DNA from: Nitrospira sp.
GTDB taxonomy: Bacteria; Nitrospirota; Nitrospiria; Nitrospirales; Nitrospiraceae
Assembly: GCA_024330965.1 (NCBI GenBank)
Contig: JANDJL010000018.1
Coordinates: forward strand, 23,141-57,801
DNA length: 34,661 bases
Direction: 5' to 3'
Below the pieces are notes generated by a model that did no database searches, had not been told where the DNA came from, and was given only the letters and a program-made list of their open reading frames with translations. Shown here piece after piece: positions 1-10,100 of the stretch (the first letter of the stretch is position 1; each line of letters begins with the position of its first letter). The translations under genes and the position numbers were made by a program.

Positions 1-451
1 CGGTGATGAGGCTATAGCGTGGTCCGCACTGCGTACAGGTGAGGAAGGGATAGCGAAACCGCCGATCCGATAGATCGTTGAATTCTCGGAGGCAATCTGA
101 ACAAACCGCAAGATCCGGAGGAATCACCAGAGCACGGCGTCCCTCCTCCAGACTCGCCACGATAGCAAAAGCCGTTGTGCCTTGCACTGGCACCATCCGA
201 TGGGTGATCGACTCCACGGTTGCTGCTGGCGGCGCCTCGCTCCGAAGGCGGCGCAGAAACGTCTCAATCCCCCGCGGCGCACCTTCGACTTCGATCACCA
301 GGCCATCGGTCGCGTTGCGAATCCACCCCCCCAAGCCCAACTCACGAGCCAATCGATAGACAAAAGGACGAAACCCGACCCCCTGCACTGTGCCTTCGAT
401 GGTCACCTGAATACGCTGAGTGAGGTCCTCGGCCGGCTTCGTTCTGGTCAC
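1..451 (-). CDS. hypF: HypF, carbamoyltransferase for NiFe hydrogenase maturation (5' part only)
   Basis: The first 150 codons are present; the gene runs off the left edge. HypF makes the thiocarbamate on HypE that becomes the cyanide ligands of the NiFe active site in the cytoplasm. The N-terminus is an acylphosphatase domain (about residues 14-100) with the signature GTVQGVGFRPFVYRLA, containing the catalytic Arg. It is followed by the start of the zinc-finger region: CSDC, then CTQCGPRYS. The start is taken as GTG at 451, because GTGA overlaps the hypA stop by 4 bases, as expected for translational coupling, and no ATG gives a full acylphosphatase domain. It is the last gene of the hydrogenase operon inside the window; hypC, hypD, hypE and hypB are not seen and may lie further left or elsewhere. 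Confidence 0.93.
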   Translation of the reverse strand, partial: MTRTKPAEDLTQRIQVTIEGTVQGVGFRPFVYRLARELGLGGWIRNATDGLVIEVEGAPRGIETFLRRLRSEAPPAATVESITHRMVPVQGTTAFAIVASLEEGRRALVIPPDLAVCSDCLREFNDLSDRRFRYPFLTCTQCGPRYSLIT

Positions 452-810
452 GTGGTGTCCTCCACAACCAGCTCATGGACCACCAGTTCCGGTGCCTCCT
501 GCCCCGTGAGTGCCGGACCACCACAGCGCGGGCAGAGAGGAGCCTCTCCCTGAGCGGTCCCATCCCATTGGCACCGAGGGCACCAGGCCTCGCCCGCAAA
601 CTCAACCACCTCTAGCTCGGCCCCTTCGGCCCTGGTGCCTCTCGCGGCCAGTTGAAATGTTGCTCGGAGGGTCGAGAGATCATGCTCGACCATCAGATGA
701 GACCACGGACGAAGTTTGATTCGCACCAGAATGGGCCTGGCCTTCGACGTGTCGTCAAGCCCAGTTTCCACCGCCTTGACAACCTGCTTCATCAGATGGA
801 GTTCGTGCAC
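448..810 (-). CDS. hypA: HypA, nickel metallochaperone
   Basis: This 120-aa protein has the normal HypA length. It delivers nickel to the hydrogenase large-subunit precursor together with HypB. The N-terminal MHE motif supplies the nickel-binding His2. A structural zinc site is visible as CPRC near residue 77 and CPRCGG near residue 92. It overlaps the preceding endopeptidase gene by 19 bases and overlaps the hypF start by 4, so it sits inside a tightly packed operon. The start is fixed by the MHE motif, which must be at the extreme N-terminus to bind nickel. Confidence 0.95.
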   Translation of the reverse strand: MHELHLMKQVVKAVETGLDDTSKARPILVRIKLRPWSHLMVEHDLSTLRATFQLAARGTRAEGAELEVVEFAGEAWCPRCQWDGTAQGEAPLCPRCGGPALTGQEAPELVVHELVVEDTT

Positions 811-1364
811 GGTTGTTGCTCGATGTCCCTGAGGATCAGCCCGATCACCTCTTCGAGGACTTGTGTGATCGGCTGCGACAACGGCTGCCCATATTCGGTG
901 GAAGCAATCTCAACTCCGTACAAGATCACCGTGGCCGGCAGGACACCGAGGGCCTTCGCCAACTCGATCGCCTCCACTACGCCAACCGCATGGGATGACT
1001 GTGGAAGGAAGGCCGGCCCGATCGGATCGACCGACGCATCAACCCGGTGGATCGTCCCAGGAAGCTGCCCGCTTCGTACTGCATCGACGATCACCACCAT
1101 CCGCACCCCGACCATCGCATCCAGCAGTTCAACTCCCCCTCCCTCGAGCTCGATCACCTCAGCTCGGTCAGGGACCAGGTCACGGAGTCGTCTGGCGATC
1201 ACCAATCCAACAGCGTCATCGCCCCGCAGCTCATTGCCAAAACCGATGACCCGAATGGGAGGCGAACCGGACGGAAGTTCCTCAAAGGGGATCCGATTGT
1301 CCAGAGGACCAGTACCTTCCGTCCCAAGACTGTGCCGCTGGCTGCCGGGATGATCATCGCTCAT
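792..1364 (-). CDS. NiFe hydrogenase maturation endopeptidase (HyaD/HycI family)
   Basis: This protease removes the C-terminal tail of the hydrogenase large subunit after nickel insertion. From the chosen start it is 190 aa. The family signature is visible: [11 protein letters not shown] near the N-terminus (the Asp/Glu nickel-sensing site), [13 protein letters not shown] in the middle and [14 protein letters not shown] further on. An upstream in-frame GTG at 1397 would add 11 residues, but it has no Shine-Dalgarno sequence. The ATG at 1364 is preceded by TTGGAGATTCGGC, a good GGAG site, so it is preferred. That start lies inside the last 11 bases of the large-subunit gene, which suggests translational coupling to its own substrate. 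Confidence 0.92.
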   Translation of the reverse strand: MSDDHPGSQRHSLGTEGTGPLDNRIPFEELPSGSPPIRVIGFGNELRGDDAVGLVIARRLRDLVPDRAEVIELEGGGVELLDAMVGVRMVVIVDAVRSGQLPGTIHRVDASVDPIGPAFLPQSSHAVGVVEAIELAKALGVLPATVILYGVEIASTEYGQPLSQPITQVLEEVIGLILRDIEQQPCTNSI

Positions 1365-2682
1365 GCCGAATCTCCAATCGAAGGAAGTGTGTCGCACAGG
1401 AAATGCACGGATCGTAGCAACGGATCACCTTTTCACAGCCGAGGGAGATCTCTTCATCCGATCGATCTAACAGACGGGGGAGGAACAAACGCAGGTCCTG
1501 CTCGATTCGTCCCTGGTTCTGAGAGGTGGGAGGAACGATTTTGGCCTCACGGATCACACCATCACGATCGAGACGGTACCGGTGGTAAAGGATCCCGCGA
1601 GGCGCCTCCGTGCAAGCCATGCCAACACCGGCTCGCACGGTGATCGGCAAGGCCGGAGCCGGAGGAGGCTCGTATCGGTCGATCAATCGCAAGGATTCCT
1701 CGAGGGCATACAGGATCTCAGCGGCACGGGCGACGATTCCCTGAAACGGATTGCGTAGAGGCAATGAGAATCCCGCCTCCCTCAACACCTCGATCACGGT
1801 CGGTGGCAAGAGATCATGATTGAGGTTCACCCGAGCCAGAGGTCCGACCACATAGTACGCACCATCCAAGGTGCAATGGAGCGCATGGGAATGAGGAACC
1901 TGATGTTCCTTGAAGTGATCCTCGAACTGGTCCGCCGACACCGCCAATCCGTTGGACGTCACAATCCGACCTTCGTTCAAGGGGTACTCTTCGCCATGCC
2001 GTAAGGCCACAAATGTGTAGTCGGGCGCAAAGGGCGGGTAGTCAAACGTTGCCACCCAACGGATCGTTTCGATCGCCGCGTCGCGAGCCCACTGGAGCTC
2101 ATCGTTGAGCCCTTCGAGCTCCCGCCGGCTCGGCACGCGGGAGAACCCACCCACGCGGACCGAGACCGGGTGCACGGATCGCCCTCCCAGCAACGTCATG
2201 ATCGCATTGCCGGCCTTCTTGATCCGCAAGCCGCGCGCCACAGCGGCAGCGTGATCCTTCGCCATGGCTATGGCACTCTCGTAGCCGAGAAAGTCTGGCG
2301 CATGTAACAGATACACATGCAAGGCGTGGCTTTCGATCCACTCGCCGCAGTAGAGCAGTCGCCGGAGATCCCGCAACGGGCCCTCGACGTGCAGATCAAA
2401 CAGTCGTTCGATCGCATGGACGGCACTCATCTGGTACGCGGCCGGACAAATCCCGCAGATTCTCGCGACGATATCCGGTACCTCGTCATAATGACGCCCT
2501 TGCAAGAACGCTTCGAAAAACCGAGGCGGCTCGAAGATGTTGAGTTCTATATCCTCGACGAGGCCGTTTCTCACCGTGACCCGAAGCGCCCCTTCGCCTT
2601 CCACACGGGTGATCGTGCCCAGAGCGATCGTCCTGGTCTTTGTTGTCGGCTCAGGGGCCGGCTTGTCCACATCCATCCCCAT
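1354..2682 (-). CDS. hydA: Group 3b-type NiFe hydrogenase large (alpha) subunit
   Basis: This is the 442-aa catalytic subunit that holds the NiFe centre. The proximal cysteine motif is [17 protein letters not shown] (Cys76, Cys79) and the distal motif is DPCISCATH (Cys426, Cys429, His432). The N-terminal RVEGEG motif around Glu28 is also present. A 10-residue tail after His432 is the expected substrate of the neighbouring endopeptidase. In the proximal motif, Tyr stands where membrane-bound enzymes usually have His; such variation is typical of group 3 cytoplasmic hydrogenases. The neighbouring small, FAD and Fe-S subunits make the four-subunit NAD(P)-linked sulfhydrogenase type likely. Exact subgroup placement is inference from this gene set. 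The start has a GAGGGGA site directly upstream. Confidence 0.95.
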   Translation of the reverse strand: MGMDVDKPAPEPTTKTRTIALGTITRVEGEGALRVTVRNGLVEDIELNIFEPPRFFEAFLQGRHYDEVPDIVARICGICPAAYQMSAVHAIERLFDLHVEGPLRDLRRLLYCGEWIESHALHVYLLHAPDFLGYESAIAMAKDHAAAVARGLRIKKAGNAIMTLLGGRSVHPVSVRVGGFSRVPSRRELEGLNDELQWARDAAIETIRWVATFDYPPFAPDYTFVALRHGEEYPLNEGRIVTSNGLAVSADQFEDHFKEHQVPHSHALHCTLDGAYYVVGPLARVNLNHDLLPPTVIEVLREAGFSLPLRNPFQGIVARAAEILYALEESLRLIDRYEPPPAPALPITVRAGVGMACTEAPRGILYHRYRLDRDGVIREAKIVPPTSQNQGRIEQDLRLFLPRLLDRSDEEISLGCEKVIRCYDPCISCATHFLRLEIRHER

Positions 2683-2703
2683 TCCCCTCAGATCACAATC
2701 CCC

Positions 2704-3537
2704 TCAAGCATCAGCCCTTCGTTCCCACGCCCCACTCTCACCCTGAAATGAAGGAGCGTTGCCATTGATGCCGCGAAAGCGGCGGAGGATCTCGGCTGGG
2801 ATCAGCCCCAGGTGTTCATGGAAGTGCTTCGCCAATGAGGCGGTGTTGGGGACGTGGCTGCCCGCTTTTTCTCTGGCATCAGCCGGCCCAAAACAGCCGT
2901 AACAGTCGCGCCCCATGCTCGGGCAGATCGCGCCACATCCTCCGCTCGTGACTGGTCCGAGGCAGGGCACCCCCTTCGCCACCAATACACAGACGGTGCC
3001 TCGCCGTTTGCACTCAAGACACACACTATCTCTCGCGAGACGAGGCCGCACGCCGGCCAGCAAATCGGTGAGGACCCTCAGCAGTTGGTCCTTGTCGATA
3101 GGGCAGCCCCTCAGTTCGTAATCGACCTTCACATGATCCGAGATGGGGGTGGAAGTCTCAAGAGTTCGAATCCACTCAGGGCTGGGATACACCAGGCGCT
3201 TGTACGACTCGATGTCGGCCCAGTTGCGCAGGGCCTGAATCCCGCCGGCCGTGGCACAGGCGCCGATTGTGACGAGGACGGTGGCTTGCTCCCGCACCGC
3301 CCTGATTCGATGCACATCCTCTTCCCTCGTGATCGAGCCCTCGACCAGCGCCAGATCGTAGGGGCCGGCGTCCATGTGGCTTGAAGCTTCTGGAAAGTAG
3401 GAGATCTCCAGCGCCTGGCCCAAGGCAAGCAGATCGTCCTCCAGATTCAGAATACTGAGTTGGCATCCGTCGCAGGACGCGAACTTAAAGACACCCAGTT
3501 TCGGTCGTGGTGATTGCCGCTCCGGCATACGCCTCAT
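2704..3537 (-). CDS. hydD: NiFe hydrogenase small (delta) subunit
   Basis: This 277-aa iron-sulfur subunit passes electrons between the NiFe site and the diaphorase subunits. Cluster ligands are visible: FASCDGCQLSI (Cys22, Cys25), TIGACATAGG, ELRGCPI, CLECKRRG and the C-terminal series PCLGPVTSGGCGAICPS followed by DCYGCFGP. There is no twin-arginine signal peptide, so the enzyme is cytoplasmic, unlike membrane-bound uptake hydrogenases. It ends 21 bases before the large-subunit start. A second possible start, Met4 at 3528, has a GAGG only three bases upstream; the first Met has GGAG about eleven bases upstream, and the choice is open. Confidence 0.94.
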   Translation of the reverse strand: MRRMPERQSPRPKLGVFKFASCDGCQLSILNLEDDLLALGQALEISYFPEASSHMDAGPYDLALVEGSITREEDVHRIRAVREQATVLVTIGACATAGGIQALRNWADIESYKRLVYPSPEWIRTLETSTPISDHVKVDYELRGCPIDKDQLLRVLTDLLAGVRPRLARDSVCLECKRRGTVCVLVAKGVPCLGPVTSGGCGAICPSMGRDCYGCFGPADAREKAGSHVPNTASLAKHFHEHLGLIPAEILRRFRGINGNAPSFQGESGAWERRADA

Positions 3538-3543
3538 CTCTGT

Positions 3544-4377
3544 TCAGACTCCTGTGCGCCCCAACCAGGGTTCGATCCGGTCATACCGCATGACCGGACC
3601 GTCTTTGCACAAAAAGTACGGACCCATCTGACAATGACCGCACAGACCGATGCCGCATTCCATATGCCGTTCGAGCGACACATAGACCGCCGTAGGCGGC
3701 AAGCCCCGACGAAGCAAAATCGGCACGCCCACCCGCATCATGATCTCCGGCCCACACATGAGCACGACGGTCCGTGAGGGAGTAAATGACACCATCTCGA
3801 ACAGTTCCGTCACCACGCCGACGTGATGGCGCCAGGCCTTGCCCGGTCGATCGCTCGCCAAGAACACCTCCGTGTCCGGCTGCCTCCCCCATCGCTCGAA
3901 CCGTTCCTGGAAGACTAAATCTTCCGGCGTCTTGACACCATGCAGGATCTTGACCGCCCCATAGTGACGCCGCCTACGAAAGATGTATTCAATGGCACCC
4001 ACGACTGGTGCGCACCCAAGACCGCCGGTGACGATCACGACGTCGCGATCGAGCACCTCTTCGAGTGGCCACCCTTGCCCGAACGGACCACGAATGCCAA
4101 GATGCTCGCCAACTCCTAAACGCGCAATCGCGTTGGTCACCCGCCCGACCGATCTGATCGTGTGGTCCAACGTTTCTGGTTCATCTGGATCCGACACGAT
4201 GGAAATCGCCACCTCACCGACGCCGAAGAGATAGACCATGTTGAACTGGCCGGCGGCGAAACGGTACCGCTTCCTTTCGTCCTCATCATCAATCCGCAAC
4301 CGGTAGGTGTGAATGTCCGCCGTTTCCCGGATTTTGTCGATGATCGTCGTCGAGTGAAGGAGAGAAGGATCATTCAT
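3544..4377 (-). CDS. hydG: Hydrogenase FAD/NAD(P)-binding, 2Fe-2S (gamma) subunit
   Basis: This 277-aa protein belongs to the ferredoxin-NADP reductase-like family that includes sulfhydrogenase subunit gamma and dihydroorotate dehydrogenase electron-transfer subunits. It exchanges electrons with NAD(P)(H). The FAD-binding half has [12 protein letters not shown] and [12 protein letters not shown]. The nucleotide-binding half has [18 protein letters not shown] and [11 protein letters not shown]. The C-terminal 2Fe-2S site is [20 protein letters not shown]. Its start overlaps the end of the Fe-S subunit gene by 8 bases with no clear ribosome site, so it is probably translated by coupling. Six bases separate its stop from the small-subunit start. 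Confidence 0.93.
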   Translation of the reverse strand: MNDPSLLHSTTIIDKIRETADIHTYRLRIDDEDERKRYRFAAGQFNMVYLFGVGEVAISIVSDPDEPETLDHTIRSVGRVTNAIARLGVGEHLGIRGPFGQGWPLEEVLDRDVVIVTGGLGCAPVVGAIEYIFRRRRHYGAVKILHGVKTPEDLVFQERFERWGRQPDTEVFLASDRPGKAWRHHVGVVTELFEMVSFTPSRTVVLMCGPEIMMRVGVPILLRRGLPPTAVYVSLERHMECGIGLCGHCQMGPYFLCKDGPVMRYDRIEPWLGRTGV

Positions 4378-5512
4378 GTCGTTGTGAAACCGTCTTTTGC
4401 TGTTTACGGCTGTCCGATGCCAACAAGGCGGCCACTTCTTCAGTCACATCAATCCCGACGGGACACCAGGTGAGGCACCGGCCGCAGCCGACACAGCCAG
4501 ATGTGCCGAACTGGTCGTGCCAGGCCGCGAACTTGTGTGTCAGCCACATTCGGTACCGATCCTTGATCGTCGGGCGGATGTTCTTGCCATGGATATAGCC
4601 GTGCTCGTGGGTGAAGCAGGAATCCCAGAGTCTCGTACGTTCCGTTCGCTGTCCGGTGAGGTCCGGTGCCTCATCGATCGTGTGGCAAAAGCAGGTGGGG
4701 CAGACCATCGTGCAATTCGTACAGGCTAAGCATCTGGCGCCGACCTCGTCCCACCGTGGATGGTCATGGACCTCGTAGAGCACCTGCGGCAACTTCGCCC
4801 GTTCCACAGAGCGAATCTGGCTTCTGGCACAGGCATCGATCCGCGCCGACGCCTCGGCCAACAGGGCTTCGGAAGCCGGAGCCACTGGCAGTTCCGCCAG
4901 GATTGCTTGACCGGCCTCGCTGCCCACCTCGATGAGCATGACCTCGTCCAGTTCAGTGAGGGCAAGATCAAATCCTCTCGTGGCACGAGGCCCAGTCTCC
5001 ATCGACCGGCAAAAACAGGTGGGGAGCGCCCTCGTGCAATTCACTACGATCAGGAACAGCCCTTTGCGGCGCACGGCATAGGCGGTGTCCTGATAAGGGC
5101 CTCTGAGAAAGATCTGATCCTGAATAGCCAAGCCGGCGAGGTCGCAGGGCCGAGCACCGAGGAGCGCGATGGGCTCAGCCGGTTGAAGGTGAGAATGGAC
5201 CGACCATCCGCCTGACGTTCGTTCGATCCGGATCAATGGCTCACGGGGAGCAAAGGTGAAGGGCTTGACCGATTGAGGCCCATGCACGACGCCGAAGATG
5301 TCGCGCGAATCGGTTCGTTCGAGCCGATACCGCCCAGGCTCCTGCTGATCACGCCAGCCGATCGGCAGGTCCGCCATCCGCCGGATTGTCTCCCATACCA
5401 CCGCTCCATCGCGCACGGTTGGCCCGATGATGCGGTATCCCTTTGCACCCAAGACATCAAGCAACCGTGGCAACTCGGCCGAGGGGAGGGTGCTACCGTC
5501 GCCTGAAGACAT
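4370..5512 (-). CDS. hydB: Hydrogenase 4Fe-4S (beta) subunit, first gene of the operon
   Basis: This iron-sulfur protein (380 aa from the chosen start) matches sulfhydrogenase subunit beta. It wires the small subunit to the flavin subunit. [11 protein letters not shown] motif and [10 protein letters not shown] occur in the N-terminal half. Two ferredoxin-like clusters follow in the C-terminal half: [13 protein letters not shown] and [16 protein letters not shown]. An ATG at 5527 is in frame but has no ribosome site. The ATG at 5512 is preceded by GGAGATACCTGCC, so 5512 is chosen; the same type of GGAG site precedes the endopeptidase gene. As the promoter-proximal gene it follows the candidate operator and tandem repeats at 5528-5609. 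Confidence 0.92.
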   Translation of the reverse strand: MSSGDGSTLPSAELPRLLDVLGAKGYRIIGPTVRDGAVVWETIRRMADLPIGWRDQQEPGRYRLERTDSRDIFGVVHGPQSVKPFTFAPREPLIRIERTSGGWSVHSHLQPAEPIALLGARPCDLAGLAIQDQIFLRGPYQDTAYAVRRKGLFLIVVNCTRALPTCFCRSMETGPRATRGFDLALTELDEVMLIEVGSEAGQAILAELPVAPASEALLAEASARIDACARSQIRSVERAKLPQVLYEVHDHPRWDEVGARCLACTNCTMVCPTCFCHTIDEAPDLTGQRTERTRLWDSCFTHEHGYIHGKNIRPTIKDRYRMWLTHKFAAWHDQFGTSGCVGCGRCLTWCPVGIDVTEEVAALLASDSRKQQKTVSQRHE

Positions 5513-5527
5513 GGCAGGTATCTCCAT

Positions 5528-5569
5528 TGGACCGGCCGGTCAATCGACTGGACCGGCCGGTCAATCGAC
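5528..5569. repeat. Tandem 21-bp direct repeat, two exact copies, in the hydrogenase leader
   Basis: Copies at 5528-5548 and 5549-5569 are identical. Each contains the perfect 10-bp palindrome ACCGGCCGGT. They lie just upstream of the chosen start of the first hydrogenase gene and just downstream of the predicted promoter. They would therefore be in the 5' untranslated leader or cover the transcription start. A regulator-binding role is inference. Confidence 0.9.
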
Positions 5570-5575
5570 CTCGGC

Positions 5576-5609
5576 ATCGTACGGGCTCTTCGCCGGTCAT
5601 ACAAGAGCC
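5576..5609 (-). promoter_or_regulatory. Candidate hydrogenase operon promoter with overlapping inverted repeat
   Basis: On the minus strand TTGTAT (5599-5604) is followed after 17 bases by TACGAT (5576-5581), a fair housekeeping-type -35/-10 pair at ideal spacing. An inverted repeat, GGCTCTT (5584-5590) and AAGAGCC (5603-5609), overlaps the -35 box and the spacer. That is the position of a typical repressor or activator operator. No convincing -24/-12 promoter was found here. This is a prediction from sequence only. Confidence 0.4.
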
Positions 5610-5711
5610 GACATGGCGCTTTCCTGGCGCAATCTGGTCGGCCCTCTGCCTCATGACCCTGAGCGGACAACTCGTGGAGGTGTCTTGGAGAACAAAGGGG
5701 AACAGAAAGGG

Positions 5712-5729
5712 AAACTCGCTCACGAGTTT
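5712..5729 (-). terminator. Weak hairpin downstream of the 93-aa tail-anchored gene
   Basis: AAACTCG (5712-5718) and CGAGTTT (5723-5729) form a 7-bp stem with a 4-base loop about 45 bases after the stop of the 5775-6056 gene. The minus-strand sequence after it is CCCTTTCTGTT, only moderately T-rich. It may separate that gene from the hydrogenase operon, but the signal is weak. Confidence 0.3.
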
Positions 5730-5774
5730 TGGAGTTGCCCCCGTGAGGTCAACGACAAGACCAACCTGCGCCGG

Positions 5775-6056
5775 TCACCATTGGTCACGATAGAAGAGAA
5801 AGTACCCGATCGCCACAACGATCGCCTGGAGGAGAATCAGCCATTTCATGATTCCCCAGGGAGTGTGGGATTGCGTATCTTTCATGCGCAGGCCAGGAGT
5901 CAACAAAATGTAAGTGGCGATCAGTTCCCGCGCTTCTTCGCGAGGAAGGTTGGCCTCCTTCTGAAGCAGAGAGATCGCCTCCTGCCGCTCCCCCCGCAAC
6001 AACGCATCGATGACACTTTCCGACAACTCAGGCCGTTGGCTCAATTGGGTTGACAT
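5775..6056 (-). CDS. Small tail-anchored protein with L7/L12 C-terminal-like motif (copy 1)
   Basis: This 93-aa protein has two visible parts. Residues 12-50 resemble the helix-turn-helix-rich stretch of the ribosomal protein L7/L12 C-terminal domain (ALLRGERQEAISLLQKE, then EEARELIATYI). Residues about 69-88 form one hydrophobic helix (WLILLQAIVVAIGYFLF) followed by a short charged end, so it is likely a tail-anchored inner-membrane protein facing the cytoplasm. It aligns without gaps to the protein at 20889-21170, which is also exactly 93 aa. The function is unknown. It lies 58 bases downstream of the CBS-domain gene on the same strand and may share its transcript. Confidence 0.8.
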   Translation of the reverse strand: MSTQLSQRPELSESVIDALLRGERQEAISLLQKEANLPREEARELIATYILLTPGLRMKDTQSHTPWGIMKWLILLQAIVVAIGYFLFYRDQW

Positions 6057-6114
6057 ACGATGCTCAGTTTACCAGAGGGAGATGCCGTTCGTCTCCCCCC
6101 CCTGTACCAGCCTT

Positions 6115-6957
6115 TTAATGCGATGCCTTCGCACTCAGAAATCGCGGCCGATCCCGAACCGAGACCATCTTGACCAGATCCCGCACGGAGAGCACCCCGA
6201 CGATCTTCCCGTTTTCCCTCACCGCCAAGTGGCGCACGCCTCGCTCAGCCATCACTTGGCTTGCATCACGAATAGTCCGGTTGACATCGATGCCTAACAG
6301 GGGAGACGTCATCACCGCGCCGACGCGAAGCGTTCCTCCATCCGGTTTTGAGGCCGCCCCCTTGCGGACCAAGTCGCTTTCGGTCACGATCCCGACCAAT
6401 TCTCCCGCTTCGATCGTCAATAATGATCCGATACGTTTGTCGCGCATCTGTTGAGCCGCTTCGAGCACGGAGGCCTCGCTGCCGATTGTCGCCACGTCGG
6501 TCGCCATCAAGACGCTCAGCGGGCGATAGACGCGATCCAGTTCGCTCACAGGACCGCCTTCCGCATCCACGAACGACCGGACAAGGTCCCTCACGGAGAT
6601 CAAGCCCGCGATTTCCCCTTCTTCCACCACACAGAGGTGGCGGATATGGTTCGTTTCCATCATGTGGCTTGCGTCCAACATCGTGCGGTCGCTCGCGATC
6701 GTGATGATCGGACTGTTCATCACCTGATCAACCAACGTGACCGTAGGGTCCACTCCCGCGGCAATCACCTTCCTGACCACGTCCGTTTCCGTCACGATCC
6801 CGATCGGTCCTCGACCCAGCTCACCGGACTCGACTAAGACGCAGCCGACACGCCGAACCCCCATCCGCTCCGCTGCGAACGAGACCGTCGTGTCCCGCGG
6901 AACGACCTCTAAATACCGATGCATGAAATCCTTGACCAATCCTCCCTGTCCGCTCAT
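6115..6957 (-). CDS. Four-CBS-domain regulatory protein
   Basis: This 280-aa cytoplasmic protein consists almost entirely of four CBS motifs in two Bateman pairs. They lie at about residues 8-65 (ending GIVTETDVVRKV), 77-128 (LISVRDLVRSF), 147-200 (GIVTESDLVRKG) and 212-265 (GVLSVRDLVKM). Such modules bind adenine nucleotides or related ligands and sense energy state. No catalytic or transport domain is attached, so the partner must be a separate protein. The start is supported by AAGGAGCGGAG directly before the ATG. It is divergent from the AsmA-like gene, with 238 bases between them. Confidence 0.9.
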   Translation of the reverse strand: MSGQGGLVKDFMHRYLEVVPRDTTVSFAAERMGVRRVGCVLVESGELGRGPIGIVTETDVVRKVIAAGVDPTVTLVDQVMNSPIITIASDRTMLDASHMMETNHIRHLCVVEEGEIAGLISVRDLVRSFVDAEGGPVSELDRVYRPLSVLMATDVATIGSEASVLEAAQQMRDKRIGSLLTIEAGELVGIVTESDLVRKGAASKPDGGTLRVGAVMTSPLLGIDVNRTIRDASQVMAERGVRHLAVRENGKIVGVLSVRDLVKMVSVRDRPRFLSAKASH

Positions 6958-7195
6958 CTCCGCTCCTTGCTCCCGTGAACAACTGTTTACCCCAGCCTAG
7001 GCCGGGAAATCCGTGTCCGTCTCCTGATCCGCCACTATACCCGATTATGACGAAACTCGCACGTGAGACTGGAGGCCAAAGCGAGAAGGCCGGCTTCCGA
7101 ACAAGGAAGCACAACGGGCGTCTTCCACCTCCGTTCAGCGGCCGAACCGCCTTTCGGTTGAATCAACAAGGAGCGTTGGTTACTCTCTAGCACCA
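6958..7195. other. Intergenic region between divergent CBS and AsmA-like genes
   Basis: This 238-base stretch must carry both divergent promoters. I see the CBS gene's AAGGAG site at its left end, and a small hairpin near 7145-7158 (AACCG / CGGTT). There is no strong Shine-Dalgarno directly before the ATG at 7196: the nearest AAGGAG, near 7168, is too far away. No convincing -35/-10 pair was found for either gene. Confidence 0.5.
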
Positions 7196-10100
7196 ATGAA
7201 ACTGTTGAAAACCCTGGCCGTCGTTTGCCTGGCGCTCTTGATCTTGCTCGGAGGAGCCATCGCGGCGCTCCGCTTCTTCTTTCCCACCGATCAAATCCGC
7301 CGACAGCTTGAACGCACCTTGTCGGAGCAACTCCAGGGGACCGTACGGATTGCATCGTTAGAGTGGGATCTGCTGCACGGTATCCGCCTTGGCCAAGTGG
7401 AAATAGAACGAAACGGCGGACGGTTCGCGCAGTTCGACCACCTGTCGCTGCGATATCAACTCCGCTCCCTGCTCCAAGGAACCCTGGCTGTGACAGAGGT
7501 GGCGCTGACTCGACCCAACATTTTCATTGATCTCGCCCAGTTCCCCGGACCCTCTGAAGCACAAGCCCCCCCACTCCGTGACGAGCCGGTCAGTCTTCCA
7601 ACACTTCCCTTGGCGGTCCAGATCGAATCCATCCGCCTCGACCATGCCCAGATCACCATCGTCAGAGGAAACGACCTCCACGTCGATCTGCACGATGTCA
7701 ATCTGTCGGCCCGCCTGCATGCCGGCCCCAAGGCCGCCGACCTGTCAGGGATTCTGGATATCACCAGCATCGACGGGCTGCTGCACCGACACCGGTGGCA
7801 GCTCCCTCTGCGCCTGACCTTCACCCTCTTGGTCGATATACCGGCGGAGCGCCTGGTGCTCGAACAGTTGGACATCCGATCCGACCCTCTTCTCCACCTC
7901 GTCGTCACCGGCCGGATCGATCATCTGGTCTCCGTTCCAGAGGTGGCATTTTCCGTGCGCGATGGCTCTCTCGACCTTGAATCGCTCCTGTCCCTCGCAC
8001 AACCGATGCTTCCTCCCTCGCTCACGGATGCACGCCTGGTCGGAACGATCGCGCCCTCGATCTCGATCGCCGGCGCTCAGACCGACAAGGGATTCGACGG
8101 AAGGATCGTGCTCGACATCAAAGGCAACGGGATCCACGGATCAGCCCCCTCCTTGGGAGTCTCACTTGAACCCATGTTTGTTCACTTGCAGACTCGTGAA
8201 ATTGCCGTCCATGGCAATCGTCCTGGCGCCATCCAGGCCGAGTTCTCAATGAACACGACCGCCATTGCCACAGAAGCGGCCACCGTGCGTGACATCGCTT
8301 TGGACCTCCAGGCCAATCGGAGCGAGGCAGGACAACTCGCCGCCCATGCCGCCATGAAAGGCTTGGTCTCCGCTTCGCTTGAGTCAACGGGACCTCGCTT
8401 CTCAGAACCGTTCATGTTCGAAGCCGATGCCACCGCCGATGAAACGGCTTTGACTTTCTCCTTGGCCAACGCGAGGGCCACCGTCGGCGACATCGTACAC
8501 CTTGCCGCGAACGGCGCCATCGGTCCGCTGGAAGAAGCCGGTCAGGAGCGCCCCCTTTCCATACAGGTTGGCGTCACAAGCGACATGGTCAAACTGCTTC
8601 GAATCCTTCCCCCCTCTCTTCTCCAAGGGTTCGAGCCGGCGTCTGACGGCGGTCCCCAAACGGCCTCGTTCAACATAACCGGTTCGCTGGATTCCGAATG
8701 GCGCCCCCTTCGGGCCGCTGCCCGCTTGTCGCTGAATGCCGCCGACCTTCGCGCGACCTCGACGGGACAGGAGCTTGCAGGGACAGTAGAACGGGTCGCC
8801 CTCACACTGCGGGCGATGTATCGCGCCAAGGGCGAATCGCTCAAAGGAACTGTGAATGGGTCAATCCGATTCAAAAACCTGCGGCAAGGAACTACCGCAT
8901 CGGTTGGAAGTGCGGCGGTGACGCTCAACGGAGAAATCGGCGGGCGTATGGGATCAGATTTCGTCATCCGTCGCCTGACAGCCGTCACCAATCTGATCTC
9001 GGAAGTGCGAAATGTCCGCTACACAACTCCCACCGTCGGCGGCACAGTCGAACACCTGACCGCGTCCGCCAAAGCCCATGCGAACCTCCTGCAAGGCCCT
9101 TACGTGCTTGACGGCGCGCATCTCACGGCGGGGCGGTTGTTGGACTGCACAGCGTCTGGCACCTTCCATCCCCGCAACCGACAATTTGCCGTGGAGGCTG
9201 CTGTCCCTGCGCTCAACGTCGCAGAAGTCGGACGCCATCTCTCAGGACCTGCCGTCGAGTCCCTCGCGTCGGTGAATCCCACAGGCCGCCTCTCTTTGCG
9301 AATCACCGCATCGGGATCGATACCCACCACGGACGACCTAGCCCAACTCCGGATTCCCGTCAGAGCTTCGATGCAGGTTGATCTTCAGAATGTAAGCGGC
9401 TCGTTCCAAGACCATGCGCTGACAGGAGCAACTGGCACCATCAGTTTGTCCGTCCACCCGCCGGGAGAGGAGCCGGACAAACACCAGATCATCGAAACCT
9501 CCTCGAGGATTAGTGCCAGCCATATCGGTATCGGCGGAGACGTTCCCGTCAAACAGCTCGAGCACCTCACCTTGTCGCTTGAAGGATCGGTTCGATCCTT
9601 TGACCGTCTCGTCGTCGACCAGATCAACCTGAGAGCCGACGGCATGGAAGCAAATGTTGAGGCGGAAGTCGATGGCCTCAAACGATTCCTAATCAGAAAG
9701 GAGGGGACGCCTCTGTTGGATGGGCTTGGGCCCCTCTTCGTGAAATCCAGCTTGAACGTGAATCTCGATCTGGACCGGTTCACGGACGCGGTCCGATCCT
9801 TCGGCGTGGCCGGGTCCGGGCAAGCGGGGCTCAACCTGGTCATCCACAAAAAAGAACGGGGCCCCTTTGACATCCGTCTGACAGTGTTGCCTCAAGGGAT
9901 ATCCGTGGCCCAGAACGAGCACCGTGTTGAGGACCTCGACGGAGCCATCGAACTCCGCAAGGTACTCCAATGGATGTCGCCTTCCGACGGCAAGACCTCC
10001 GAGGCTTTCTTTCATCCCACAGGCCTTCTCCCCGACCTGTATTTCACTGCACCATCACGCCGGGGTATTCGCATTAGGCGGGTCAAGGCCGGCACCATCG

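Noticed and set aside
3164..3173. GTTCGAATCC, resembling a tRNA T-loop
   Set aside because: It lies inside the hydrogenase small-subunit gene and no acceptor or anticodon stem can be formed around it.
5427..6053. Long plus-strand open frame across the hydrogenase leader and the 93-aa gene
   Set aside because: It is antisense to better supported minus-strand genes, has no ribosome site and no family motif.
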